A stretch of DNA of 30,094 nucleotides, from assembly GCA_020025415.1 (NCBI GenBank), contig JAHHSB010000001.1, positions 1-30,094 of the forward strand. The letters are read 5' to 3'. The notes beneath the pieces are model-generated. The model saw only the letters and a program-made list of their open reading frames with translations. It had not been told where the DNA came from and ran no database searches. Origin of the DNA: Oscillibacter sp. Lineage in GTDB: Bacteria; Bacillota; Clostridia; Oscillospirales; Oscillospiraceae. This document shows, one piece after another, positions 1 to 6,946 of this stretch. Made by a program: the position numbers and the translations under genes. Numbering within the stretch: the first letter of the stretch is position 1; the number at the start of each line of letters is the position of its first letter.

Positions 1-108
1 TTTGTAACTCTAAAATATCCCAAAAGATAACAAAAATCAATATCTTATGCCATATTTTCTGACCATGGCCCTAACGCTAGACTAGTGTAGAAGGAGCGTG
101 AAAGCCTG
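1..108 (+). promoter_or_regulatory. AT-rich upstream region of the XRE regulator gene
   Basis: This stretch is much richer in A and T than the rest of the window and contains no gene that I can see. It holds a small inverted repeat, AAGATA at 24-29 and TATCTT at 41-46, with 11 bases between the arms. Such a dyad could be an operator for the XRE protein encoded just downstream. I could not pick out a convincing -35/-10 pair. A ribosome binding site (AAGGAG, 91-96) precedes the ATG at 109. Confidence 0.25.
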
Positions 109-435
109 ATGAATAAGCAGCAACTGATCGAAATCGGTCAGCGCCTGCGCCAGCAGAGGAACAAGCTCAATCTCACCCGGGAGCAGTTCGCCGAATTGGC
201 GGACATCGGTGTCGGCTATTATGGTCAAATCGAAGTGGGCACCTCCCAGATGTCCATCGACACCCTGATCAAAGTATCCCGGGCCTCCCATCTCACCATG
301 GAGTACATCTTATTTGGCTCCGATCCACCCAAGGAGGATGTCTCGTCCCTGTACACCATGCTGTCTCATTGCTCCGAGCGGGAACTGCATCTTGCCGAAA
401 AGGTCCTTCAGCTATTCCTGCTGCGGGGAGACTGA
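109..435 (+). CDS. XRE-family helix-turn-helix transcriptional regulator
   Basis: A 108-residue protein. Residues about 8-66 match the Cro/C1-type (XRE) helix-turn-helix fold: a first helix around QRLRQQRNKLN, then LTREQFAELADIG, then a recognition-helix region around GYYGQIEVGTSQMS, and a closing helix ending in MEYILFG. The C-terminal 35 residues are a short helical tail of unknown role. The ATG follows AAGGAG by 12 bases. Proteins of this size usually act as local repressors that bind dyads, often near their own gene. Nothing in the sequence names its targets; the salvage genes downstream are candidates only by position. The 199-bp gap to the next gene suggests separate transcription. Confidence 0.85.
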   Translation: MNKQQLIEIGQRLRQQRNKLNLTREQFAELADIGVGYYGQIEVGTSQMSIDTLIKVSRASHLTMEYILFGSDPPKEDVSSLYTMLSHCSERELHLAEKVLQLFLLRGD

Positions 436-634
436 CTTCCCATATGCCAAGATTCCGCACGGATTGGCCGCGCGGTTTTGGTCTTGCCCGGGTTTTTCCC
501 CTTTTACAGCTGCCCGCCCGTCAGGAGATGAGAAAAAATACTTGCGCCCGGCGCGGGGATATGGTTACATAATAAGTAGATACGCCTCCGGCTCTGCCGC
601 CGGGCCGTACGCCTTTTTCGAAAGGAGCTGAACT

Positions 635-2029
635 ATGGACAACCAGATTCTCATTCGCAACGCCCGCGCCATCGTGACCTGCGACGAGCAGGACCGCGTT
701 TTTTACGGGGCAGATCTGCTGGTGGAGGGGCCGAAGATCAAGGCCATCGGCAAGAATCTCAGTGCTCCCGGCGCCCAGGTGGTGGACGCGTCGGACTGCT
801 TTGTGTATCCGGGCCTGATCAACACCCATCATCACTTTTTCCAGACCTTTGTGCGCAACCTGCGCACCATCGACTATCCCAACATGACCGTGCCCGACTG
901 GATCGACAAGATCTACCGGATCTTCCAGGTAATCGACGACGAGGTGATCTATTACTCCTCCCTCACCGCCATGGCCGACCTCATCAAGCACGGCTGCACC
1001 TGCGCCTTTGACCATCAGTACTGCTACACCCGGGCCACCGGCAACCGCCCCGTGGACCGGCAGATGGAGGCGGCGAAGCTCCTGGGTATCCGCTATCACG
1101 CGGGCCGGGGCACCGACACCCTGCCCCGGAGCAAAGGCGGCTCCATTCCCGAGAACATGCTGGAAACCACAGAGGAATATCTGGCAGACTGCGAGCGCCT
1201 GGCGGGGCTCTACCATGATCCCGCTCCCTACTCCATGTCCCAGATCGTCATGTCCCCCTGCCAGCCCATCAACTGCTACCGGGAGACCTTCACCGAGACG
1301 GTGGACATGGCCCGGCGGCTGGGGCTGCGGATGCACACCCACCTGGGCGAAGGGGAAAACGAGATCATGGAGGCCCGTTGGGGTATGCGCACCCTGGACT
1401 GGTGCAAGGAGATCGGCTTCGTGGGCCCCGACGTGTGGGTGGCCCACGCCTGGGAGCTGACGGAGGACGAATACGACTATCTGGGCCGCAACGGCATGGG
1501 CATCTCCCACTGCCCCACCCCGGCCATTTTGGGCGGCTTTCCCATCCTGCACATGAAGAAGCTCCAAGCGCACAACGTCTGCGTCAGCCTAGGCTGCGAC
1601 GGCAGCGCCACCAACGACAGCTCCAGCCTGCTGGACGCCATGCGCACTGCCTGGATGATGCAGGCCTTTTACAGCAAAGAGCGGGGCGGGTGCATCTCCC
1701 CCTACGAGATGCTGAAGATCGCCACCATGGGCGGGGCCAAGACCCTGGGCCGCGATGATCTGGGCTCTCTAGAGCCGGAAAAGGGCGCAGACCTGTTCTT
1801 CATCGACGCGGGCAAGCTGGAGCTCACCGGCACCCTTCACGACCCCCGGAACCTGCTGGCCCGGGCGGGCGTCACCGGCTACACGGCGCTGACCATGATC
1901 AACGGCCGCATCGTATGGCAGGATGGGCAGCTCACCGGCGTGGATGAGCGCAAGCTGGCCCAGGAGGGCGAGGCCGCCTGCACCCGGGTACTGCGGGAGC
2001 GCTGCGAGGCGTTCCGGGGGCTGGAATGA
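635..2029 (+). CDS. 8-oxoguanine deaminase-type amidohydrolase
   Basis: A 464-residue cytosolic metal-dependent hydrolase of the amidohydrolase superfamily (AtzB/TrzN/8-oxoguanine deaminase branch). The family deaminates purine- or triazine-like rings; 8-oxoguanine to urate is the best-known activity of its closest members. The HxH metal motif is in LINTHHHFFQT (His65, His67). It is followed by RMHTHLGEGENE with the next histidines, VWVAHAWELTEDE, the GISHCPTP segment, and SLGCDGSATND with the metal/catalytic Asp. Length is typical of the family. The ATG follows AAAGGAG. The next gene is a ribokinase-like kinase 67 bp downstream on the same strand, which fits nucleoside salvage. Guanine, isoguanine or another ring amine could be the substrate; motifs alone do not settle it. 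Confidence 0.75.
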   Translation: MDNQILIRNARAIVTCDEQDRVFYGADLLVEGPKIKAIGKNLSAPGAQVVDASDCFVYPGLINTHHHFFQTFVRNLRTIDYPNMTVPDWIDKIYRIFQVIDDEVIYYSSLTAMADLIKHGCTCAFDHQYCYTRATGNRPVDRQMEAAKLLGIRYHAGRGTDTLPRSKGGSIPENMLETTEEYLADCERLAGLYHDPAPYSMSQIVMSPCQPINCYRETFTETVDMARRLGLRMHTHLGEGENEIMEARWGMRTLDWCKEIGFVGPDVWVAHAWELTEDEYDYLGRNGMGISHCPTPAILGGFPILHMKKLQAHNVCVSLGCDGSATNDSSSLLDAMRTAWMMQAFYSKERGGCISPYEMLKIATMGGAKTLGRDDLGSLEPEKGADLFFIDAGKLELTGTLHDPRNLLARAGVTGYTALTMINGRIVWQDGQLTGVDERKLAQEGEAACTRVLRERCEAFRGLE

Positions 2030-2096
2030 GCCTCCGGCGGGATCAACCCAGCGGGCGGCCCGGTGCTTGTCCCGCTTTGCACAAAGGAGTGTGGAT

Positions 2097-2993
2097 ATGA
2101 AAGTTCTGAACATCGGCTCGCTGAATATCGACAAGGTCTACCAGGTTCCCCATTTCGTCTCGGCGGGGGAGACCCTCTCCTCCACCGATCTGCAGATCTT
2201 TCCCGGCGGCAAGGGGCTCAACCAGAGCATTGCCGCCGCCAAGGCGGGCCTTTCCATCTGCCACGCTGGCAAGATCGGGCCCGATGGCGCCTTTCTGGCC
2301 CAGCTTCTTTCTGACAGCGGCGTGGACACCAGCCTGATCCGCACCGCGCCCGGCGAGGCCACCGGCCACGCCGTCATCCAGATCGACCCCAACGGGCAGA
2401 ACTGCATTTTGCTCTTTGGCGGCACCAACGAGCAGATCACCCCGGAGGATATTGAGGGCTTTCTGGAGCCCTTCGGCTCCGGCGATGTGCTGCTGCTGCA
2501 AAACGAGATCTCCCACCCGGGCGTGGCAGCCCGGCTGGCTGCGGAACGGGGCATGCGGGTAGTCCTGAACCCCTCTCCCATCTCCCCCCGGCTCCAGGAG
2601 GTCGACCTGGATCTCATCTCCCTGTTTCTGCTCAACGAAGTGGAAGGCGCCGCCCTCAGCGGCGGGCAGACGGAGCCGGAGGCTATTTTGGAAACTCTCT
2701 GCTCCCGCTATCCCCGGGCGGAGGTGGTGCTGACCCTGGGCGGTCAGGGCTCGCTGTACCGGGGCAAGGAGCAGTCGGTGGCCTGCCCGGCCTTTCCCGT
2801 GGGTGCGGTGGACACCACTGCCGCCGGCGACACCTTTACCGGCTATTTTCTCTCCGCCTGGCTGGATGGGAAGACCCCGGAGGAGGGGCTGCTGTTCGCC
2901 TCCGCCGCCGCGGGCATCGCCGTCAGCCGTCCCGGCGCCGCCCCCTCCATCCCGGAGCGAGAAGAAGTGCTGTGCTTTTTAGTCCAGCGCTGA
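2097..2993 (+). CDS. Ribokinase-like PfkB-family sugar kinase
   Basis: A 298-residue cytosolic kinase. I chose the ATG at 2097, which follows AAAGGAG (2083-2089), over upstream in-frame codons because the protein then begins directly with the family start MKVLNIGSLNID. PfkB signature 1 is the PGGKGLNQSIAAAKAG segment. Signature 2 is DTTAAGDTF, with Asp245 as the expected catalytic base and the Gly-Asp pair forming the anion hole. The arrangement resembles ribokinase (ribose to ribose 5-phosphate, ATP-dependent), but other sugars or nucleosides are possible in this family. Its place 67 bp after an 8-oxoguanine-deaminase-type gene suggests that it recovers the sugar of purine nucleosides. A terminator ends the unit. 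Confidence 0.8.
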   Translation: MKVLNIGSLNIDKVYQVPHFVSAGETLSSTDLQIFPGGKGLNQSIAAAKAGLSICHAGKIGPDGAFLAQLLSDSGVDTSLIRTAPGEATGHAVIQIDPNGQNCILLFGGTNEQITPEDIEGFLEPFGSGDVLLLQNEISHPGVAARLAAERGMRVVLNPSPISPRLQEVDLDLISLFLLNEVEGAALSGGQTEPEAILETLCSRYPRAEVVLTLGGQGSLYRGKEQSVACPAFPVGAVDTTAAGDTFTGYFLSAWLDGKTPEEGLLFASAAAGIAVSRPGAAPSIPEREEVLCFLVQR

Positions 2994-3022
2994 AAAAGCG
3001 GGCCAGGCCCGCAAGATTTATC

Positions 3023-3061
3023 AAAAAAAGACCCGAACCGGTTTCCCGGTTCGGGTCTTTC
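3023..3061. terminator. Bidirectional intrinsic terminator
   Basis: A perfect 15-bp stem (arms 3027-3041 and 3046-3060) with a four-base TTTC loop, with A7 on the left and a T-rich tract on the right. It serves the ribokinase gene on the plus strand and the ABC ATPase gene on the minus strand, which converge here. Confidence 0.9.
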
Positions 3062-3088
3062 TCTTTTTCTTCTGGGTTTGCAGCGGTT

Positions 3089-4267
3089 TTAGCGCCGCTC
3101 TAAGTTTTTCCCGGTCTCAGGGTCAAACACATGGGCCAGGGCACCGCTGAAGCCAAAGCGCAGCGCCCGGCCGGCAGGGTAGTCCGTGGCCCCCTTGGCA
3201 TCCATCAGGGGCACCACCGCCACCATGTCCTTGCCGCAGGCCTGGAGGTGCAGGTGCAGGGCGCTGCCCATCATCTCCGACACGTCCACCACGGCGCGCA
3301 CCGCCTGATCCCCGTCCTGCAGCTGGATATGCTCCGGCCGAACGCCCAGCACCACCGGGCGGGGCTCCACATTCCCCCGGCGGAGGTTTTCTTGCTTTTC
3401 TTCACTCAGGGGAATCCGGGCCCCGTCCAGCTCCACGGCGTAGCGCTCCCCGTCCCGGACAAGCCGGGCGTCAAAGAAATTCATCTGGGGCGTGCCGATA
3501 AAGCCCGCCACAAAGAGGTTCGCCGGATGGTGGAACACCTCCTGAGGCGTGCCGATCTGCTGGACCACACCGTCTTTCATGATGACGATCCGGTCGCCCA
3601 GGGTCATGGCCTCCGTCTGGTCATGGGTGACATAGATAAAGGTGGTGTCGATGCGCTGACGCAGCTTGATGATCTCCGCCCGCATCTGGTTGCGGAGCTT
3701 GGCGTCCAGGTTGGATAACGGCTCATCCATCAGATACACCTTGGGATTGCGAACGATGGCCCGGCCGATGGCCACCCGCTGGCGCTGGCCGCCGGAGAGG
3801 GCCTTGGGCTTGCGGTCCAGATACTGGGCGATGTCCAGGATCTCCGCCGCCTCGTTCACCCGGCGGTCGATCTCCTCCTTGGGCACCTTGCGCAGCTTCA
3901 GAGAAAAGGCCATGTTCTCCCGCACGGTCATGTGGGGATAGAGGGCATAGTTCTGGAACACCATGGCGATGTCCCGGTCCTTGGGCTCCACGTCGTTCAT
4001 CAGCTTGCCGTCAATGTACAGCTCGCCGCCAGAGATCGCCTCCAGTCCGGCGATCATCCGCAGCGTGGTGGACTTTCCGCAGCCGGAGGGGCCCACCAGC
4101 ACGATGAACTCCTTGTCGGCGATCTCCATGCTGAAGTCCTGGACCGCCAGCACGCCCTCCTCAGTCACTTTCAGGTTGTTTTTCTTCTCGGAGTCCTGGT
4201 GCTTTTTTCGCTTGCCTTCGGTATTGGGGTATACCTTCTTCAGGTTTTTCAGGGAAACAGTTGCCAT
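3089..4267 (-). CDS. msmK: Sugar ABC transporter ATP-binding protein, MsmK/UgpC type
   Basis: A 392-residue nucleotide-binding subunit for CUT1-type carbohydrate importers. In order it has Walker A GPSGCGKS (residues 59-66), a Q-loop in [10 protein letters not shown], the signature LSGGQRQRV, Walker B with [12 protein letters not shown], the switch histidine in [10 protein letters not shown], and a C-terminal TOBE/OB regulatory domain from about 240. A lysine-rich segment of about 20 residues is inserted near residues 17-36, ahead of Walker A; I believe related gut Clostridia share it. I chose the ATG at 4267 because [14 protein letters not shown] is the family start, although the Shine-Dalgarno there is weak. 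No permease or binding-protein gene is adjacent. In several Firmicutes MsmK is a shared ATPase that energises several sugar transporters, and the isolated position fits that (inference). Confidence 0.9.
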   Translation of the reverse strand: MATVSLKNLKKVYPNTEGKRKKHQDSEKKNNLKVTEEGVLAVQDFSMEIADKEFIVLVGPSGCGKSTTLRMIAGLEAISGGELYIDGKLMNDVEPKDRDIAMVFQNYALYPHMTVRENMAFSLKLRKVPKEEIDRRVNEAAEILDIAQYLDRKPKALSGGQRQRVAIGRAIVRNPKVYLMDEPLSNLDAKLRNQMRAEIIKLRQRIDTTFIYVTHDQTEAMTLGDRIVIMKDGVVQQIGTPQEVFHHPANLFVAGFIGTPQMNFFDARLVRDGERYAVELDGARIPLSEEKQENLRRGNVEPRPVVLGVRPEHIQLQDGDQAVRAVVDVSEMMGSALHLHLQACGKDMVAVVPLMDAKGATDYPAGRALRFGFSGALAHVFDPETGKNLERR

Positions 4268-4407
4268 TCCTGCAGCTCTGACGGCGCTGCCTCCGCAATG
4301 CGCCGCCTCCCAAAGGGTATGCACGGATCCCCCTGGATTACGGCAGGTCTCCACACTGCCGCACCGCGAGCCGGGCGGGTCTTCTCTCCTCCATTTCTGA
4401 AATCTGA

Positions 4408-4433
4408 ATGCGCGAGAAAGTGGAGTCGCGCAT
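4408..4433. repeat. 8-bp inverted repeat in the msmK 5' untranslated region
   Basis: ATGCGCGA at 4408-4415 and TCGCGCAT at 4426-4433 form a perfect 8-bp stem with a 10-base loop. It lies within the leader, about 220 bases long, that the predicted msmK promoter would produce. It has no T tract, so it is not a terminator. Confidence 0.5.
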
Positions 4434-4487
4434 CCGACTGGCATCGGCGCCCGGCAGCCCTAAGGCCCGGGCCGGGGTTTCCTTTTC

Positions 4488-4517
4488 ATGATACCACGTC
4501 CCCAGGGGACATGTAAA
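4488..4517 (-). promoter_or_regulatory. Predicted msmK promoter with internal palindromic operator
   Basis: Read on the minus strand, TTTACA (4512-4517) and TATCAT (4488-4493) are separated by 18 bases and each matches the vegetative consensus at 5 of 6 positions. The spacer contains the perfect palindrome GTCCCC-A-GGGGAC (4498-4510), exactly where a repressor would block RNA polymerase. Long upstream A/T elements are absent. The promoter implies a leader of about 215 bases before the msmK start codon. Confidence 0.6.
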
Positions 4518-4632
4518 TCCCATTCTCCGCCGGAGAGCGGGCACAGCCGCGGCTTTCGGCTCGTCCCCCCAGTGCAGGCAGCGGCAAAGGCCCGCCAAAG
4601 CGCCGCCGAGGTAAATCCCCAAAAGGGGCGAA

Positions 4633-4660
4633 CATATTCCCCCTTTTCCACGCATAGAAT
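4633..4660 (+). promoter_or_regulatory. Predicted sigma-E promoter of spoIIID
   Basis: CATATT (4633-4638), a 14-base spacer and CATAGAAT (4653-4660) closely match the mother-cell sigma-E consensus (ATATT, 14 bases, CATACAAT-like). The expected transcription start is near 4667, about 25 bases ahead of the spoIIID start codon. In Bacillus subtilis spoIIID is transcribed by sigma-E, which supports the assignment. Confidence 0.7.
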
Positions 4661-4690
4661 AAACCAACATGAGGCAGGGAGTGTTGCTTC

Positions 4691-4939
4691 TTGAAAGGAA
4701 ATATCGAAGAGCGGGCGGTCATGCTTGCTCAGTACATTTTAGAAAACCAGACCACCGTCCGGGCAGCGGCCGGGAAATTCGGGATCAGCAAGAGTACCGT
4801 ACATAAAGATATTTCCGAGCGTCTGCCGCAATTCAACCGCGGTTTATATCTTCAGGTCAAAGAGGTCCTGGATGTAAACAAAGCCCAACGGCACATTCGC
4901 GGTGGGATTGCCACCCGGAAAAAATACCGCGGGGAATGA
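4691..4939 (+). CDS. spoIIID: Sporulation transcriptional regulator SpoIIID
   Basis: An 82-residue DNA-binding protein that, in sporulating Bacillota, acts in the mother cell after sigma-E to switch genes on and off before sigma-K takes over. The helix-turn-helix lies at about residues 21-43 (TTVRAAAGKFGISKSTVHKD). The basic C-terminus (RHIRGGIATRKKYRG) is the family's second DNA contact. Full length for the family. The start is a TTG at 4691 preceded by GGGAG; this start gives the family-like opening MKGNIEERA. A sigma-E-type promoter lies directly upstream. The gene marks the organism as a spore former. Confidence 0.95.
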   Translation: MKGNIEERAVMLAQYILENQTTVRAAAGKFGISKSTVHKDISERLPQFNRGLYLQVKEVLDVNKAQRHIRGGIATRKKYRGE

Positions 4940-4970
4940 CCCGCCATTCTTCAAAGGAGGAAGAAATTTT

Positions 4971-5252
4971 ATGGGAAATTGTCAGCGCCGCCGCCGGCCC
5001 AATCCAGGCCACAGCAACCAGTCATGTTCTTCCGGCACAACCGCCGCTTCCAGCGGATCCAGGGCCTACTGTTCGGAGCCGCCGGTGCGCCGGTGGCCCC
5101 ATCTGATCAAAAATACCCCGGTCTCGGAATGCCGGTCCCCCAACACAGCGGAAATTTACTGCATTCTGGAGCAGCAGAACCACATTCTTTTCCGGATCTG
5201 TGAGCTGCTGACCCAGATGACAGACCACCCGGATAGCTCCTGCAAGACCTGA
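4971..5252 (+). CDS. Hypothetical 93-residue protein downstream of spoIIID
   Basis: Not recognised. The ATG at 4971 is preceded by a perfect AAAGGAGG (4953-4960) with a 10-base gap, so translation is likely. It begins 31 bp after spoIIID stops, with no terminator between them, and probably shares the sigma-E transcript. The N-terminal third is arginine/proline/serine rich (RRRRPNPGHSN). The middle has several cysteines. The C-terminal third (AEIYCILEQQNHILFRICEL) looks like an amphipathic helix that could oligomerise. No signal peptide or membrane segment is visible. By context it may be a mother-cell sporulation protein, but that is inference only. Confidence 0.6.
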   Translation: MGNCQRRRRPNPGHSNQSCSSGTTAASSGSRAYCSEPPVRRWPHLIKNTPVSECRSPNTAEIYCILEQQNHILFRICELLTQMTDHPDSSCKT

Positions 5253-5347
5253 GGGGCGGCGATCTTCAAACATTTCAGCAAAAAAACAGCGCCCCTTCTG
5301 ATCGTTCCCATAGGTACATCTTTCGGACCTCGTGAATTATCAGGCAC

Positions 5348-5385
5348 ACAGGCGGACAGCGGAAGCTGTCCGCCTGTTGTGTTTT
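5348..5385 (+). terminator. Intrinsic terminator after the spoIIID unit
   Basis: A perfect 13-bp stem (arms 5348-5360 and 5365-5377) closed by a GGAA tetraloop and followed by TGTGTTTT. It lies about 95 bases after the stop codon of the 93-residue protein and closes that transcript. Confidence 0.8.
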
Positions 5386-5628
5386 ATGCCAGCAATCGTT
5401 TGATCTCTTCGATCTCTGCAGCTCCGCCTTTGTTATTCACGACGATTTCCTATACAATGCTCTCAAAACGGAGGATATCAGAGACGAAAAATTGCGATAC
5501 GCCCAAAGGCATTGCACTCCTGCCTGCACAAAAACCAGGCATTCCTCTCCGCTTCTTCCGCCAGAGAGGAATGCCTGTCCGTTTCAGCGTGTCGTTCATG
5601 TGTTCTCTTTCCTTGCAGCAAGACACCA
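5384..5628 (-). other. Two tiny minus-strand frames, possibly a decayed gene
   Basis: Nothing recognisable fills the 665-bp gap from 5253 to 5917. On the minus strand one frame runs from an ATG near 5629 (or 5599, after AAGGAAAG) to a TAG at 5450-5452, giving a 49- to 59-residue basic product. In the same frame, directly after the TAG, 21 more sense codons run to a TAA at 5384-5386; they read EIVVNNKGGAAEIEEIKRLL and look like a natural helical C-terminus. Either a nonsense codon has split one small gene or a second 18-codon frame starts at the GTG at 5440. Codon bias is weak and no family is identified. Confidence 0.25.
5537..5576. repeat. 13-bp perfect inverted repeat
   Basis: AGGCATTCCTCTC (5537-5549) and GAGAGGAATGCCT (5564-5576) are perfect inverted copies 14 bases apart. 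Read on the minus strand, the hairpin is followed by GGTTTTTG, a weak terminator-like end. The role is unknown. Confidence 0.5.
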
Positions 5629-5740
5629 TCGCTCAAGCCAGCAGAAAAAGCCGCTTTATTTGCGGCTGCTTCTCGGAGTGCGTATTCAAAATCAGGGCAT
5701 GCGGAACACCACATCCCCTAATTTTTTCCCCCCCATACAC

Positions 5741-5787
5741 GGATGAAGCCCCATAGGCTCACATCTTGTCCCTATGGAGCTTCATCC
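5741..5787. repeat. 17-bp imperfect inverted repeat upstream of the LCP gene
   Basis: The arms at 5741-5757 and 5771-5787 pair at 16 of 17 positions around a 13-base loop. It lies just upstream of the predicted LCP promoter. It could be a weak terminator or a regulatory dyad; the T run (5801-5806) starts 13 bases after the stem. Confidence 0.5.
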
Positions 5788-5809
5788 TTCAGGCATACCA
5801 TTTTTTCTC

Positions 5810-5838
5810 TTGTTCTTTTCCCACAAGCACGTTATAAT
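5810..5838 (+). promoter_or_regulatory. Predicted promoter of the LCP gene
   Basis: TTGTTC (5810-5815), a 17-base spacer and a perfect TATAAT (5833-5838). Only three bases of the -35 match consensus. Spacing and -10 are ideal, about 80 bases ahead of the start codon. Confidence 0.5.
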
Positions 5839-5917
5839 GAAGGTGCCGTTTCTGATTTTATGTAAATCAGATTCCACTCATTATCGCGGCCCCGCCGCAA
5901 CGTTTAAGGAGATTCCT

Positions 5918-6913
5918 ATGCAAAAGCAAGTTCAACCTCGGCGGCAGCGCCGCCGCAAACGGCGCAGCTGGGTCCGCGCGGCGGTCATTATAGTGTTTGC
6001 AGCCGCCGCGGTCACAGGTCTGGTGAAATGTCTAATCCACCCGCCCACAGTCTCCTCGCCGGACGGCTCGGCGGACAGCGCCGCCGCCAGCTCCTCTTCT
6101 TCCAAGGACGATTCTCCCACCCCCACCACCCGGAAAGATCAGTTTTACACCATTTTGCTCTCCGGCGTAGATGACGATAATGGCGGCAGCGACACCAACA
6201 TCCTGGTGACCTTTGACGCCGCCGGCGGTTCTATCCACTGTGTGAGCATCCCCCGGGATACCGGTGCGTACATCAACGGCTCGGCCCACAAGATCAACCT
6301 GGCCTCCAAGACCAGTACCGCCAAGCTGGCGGAGACCGTCTCCCACCTGCTGGGCATCCCGGTGGACTTCACCATCGAGGTGAACCTCCATGGTTTTGTG
6401 GAGCTGGTGAACGCCATCGGCGGTGTGGATTTTGAGGTGCCCATCGACATGAATTACGACGACCCCACCCAGAATCTGCACATCCATTTCACAGCCGGCA
6501 TGCAGCACCTGTATGGTGAGGACGCTCTGAAGGTGGTCCGCTTCCGCCACAATAACGACGGTTCCGGCTACGGCACGGAGGATATCGGCCGCATCTCCAC
6601 CCAGCAGGCCTTTCTGAAGGCCGTGGCCCAGCAGACGCTGACGCTTTCCAACGCGGACAAGATCGGCAAATTCGCCAAGATCTTTCAGCAGTATGTCACC
6701 ACGGATCTAGAGGTGGGTGAGCTGGCCTGGTTCGGCACCCAGGCCCTGTCCATCGGCACGGAGAACATCACCTTCTCCACCCTGCCCGGAGCCTGGAGCG
6801 ACGCCCGCGCCCTGTACCTGCTGGACACGGAAGCAGTCCTGGAACTGGTCAACGAGTCTCTCAACCCCTATGTGCTGGATCGCACAGCCGAAGGCCTGCA
6901 GATCCCCACTTAA
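5918..6913 (+). CDS. LytR-CpsA-Psr (LCP) family envelope protein
   Basis: A 331-residue type II membrane protein. I chose the ATG at 5918 because it follows AAGGAG and opens with the typical basic cytosolic tail (PRRQRRRKRR) before one membrane segment at about residues 20-40. A serine-rich linker follows, then the LCP domain from about 80 to 235. LCP enzymes move undecaprenyl-linked glycopolymers such as teichoic acid onto peptidoglycan outside the membrane. Visible catalytic and lipid-phosphate contacts are the Asp in GGSDTNILVTF, Arg113-Asp114 in SIPRDT, and the arginines in VRFRHNND and DIGRISTQQ. It heads a cluster of envelope genes, 33 bp before the SLH-transglutaminase gene. Confidence 0.9.
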   Translation: MQKQVQPRRQRRRKRRSWVRAAVIIVFAAAAVTGLVKCLIHPPTVSSPDGSADSAAASSSSSKDDSPTPTTRKDQFYTILLSGVDDDNGGSDTNILVTFDAAGGSIHCVSIPRDTGAYINGSAHKINLASKTSTAKLAETVSHLLGIPVDFTIEVNLHGFVELVNAIGGVDFEVPIDMNYDDPTQNLHIHFTAGMQHLYGEDALKVVRFRHNNDGSGYGTEDIGRISTQQAFLKAVAQQTLTLSNADKIGKFAKIFQQYVTTDLEVGELAWFGTQALSIGTENITFSTLPGAWSDARALYLLDTEAVLELVNESLNPYVLDRTAEGLQIPT

Positions 6914-6946
6914 CATTTCCGCCGCCGGCGGAAAAGGGAGGTTTAT

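Noticed and set aside
541..634. Possible purine or 8-oxoguanine riboswitch ahead of the deaminase (ATATGG at 559-564).
   Set aside because: Only that hexamer matches. The second conserved arm and the P3 loop of purine aptamers are missing, and no terminator or sequestering stem follows.
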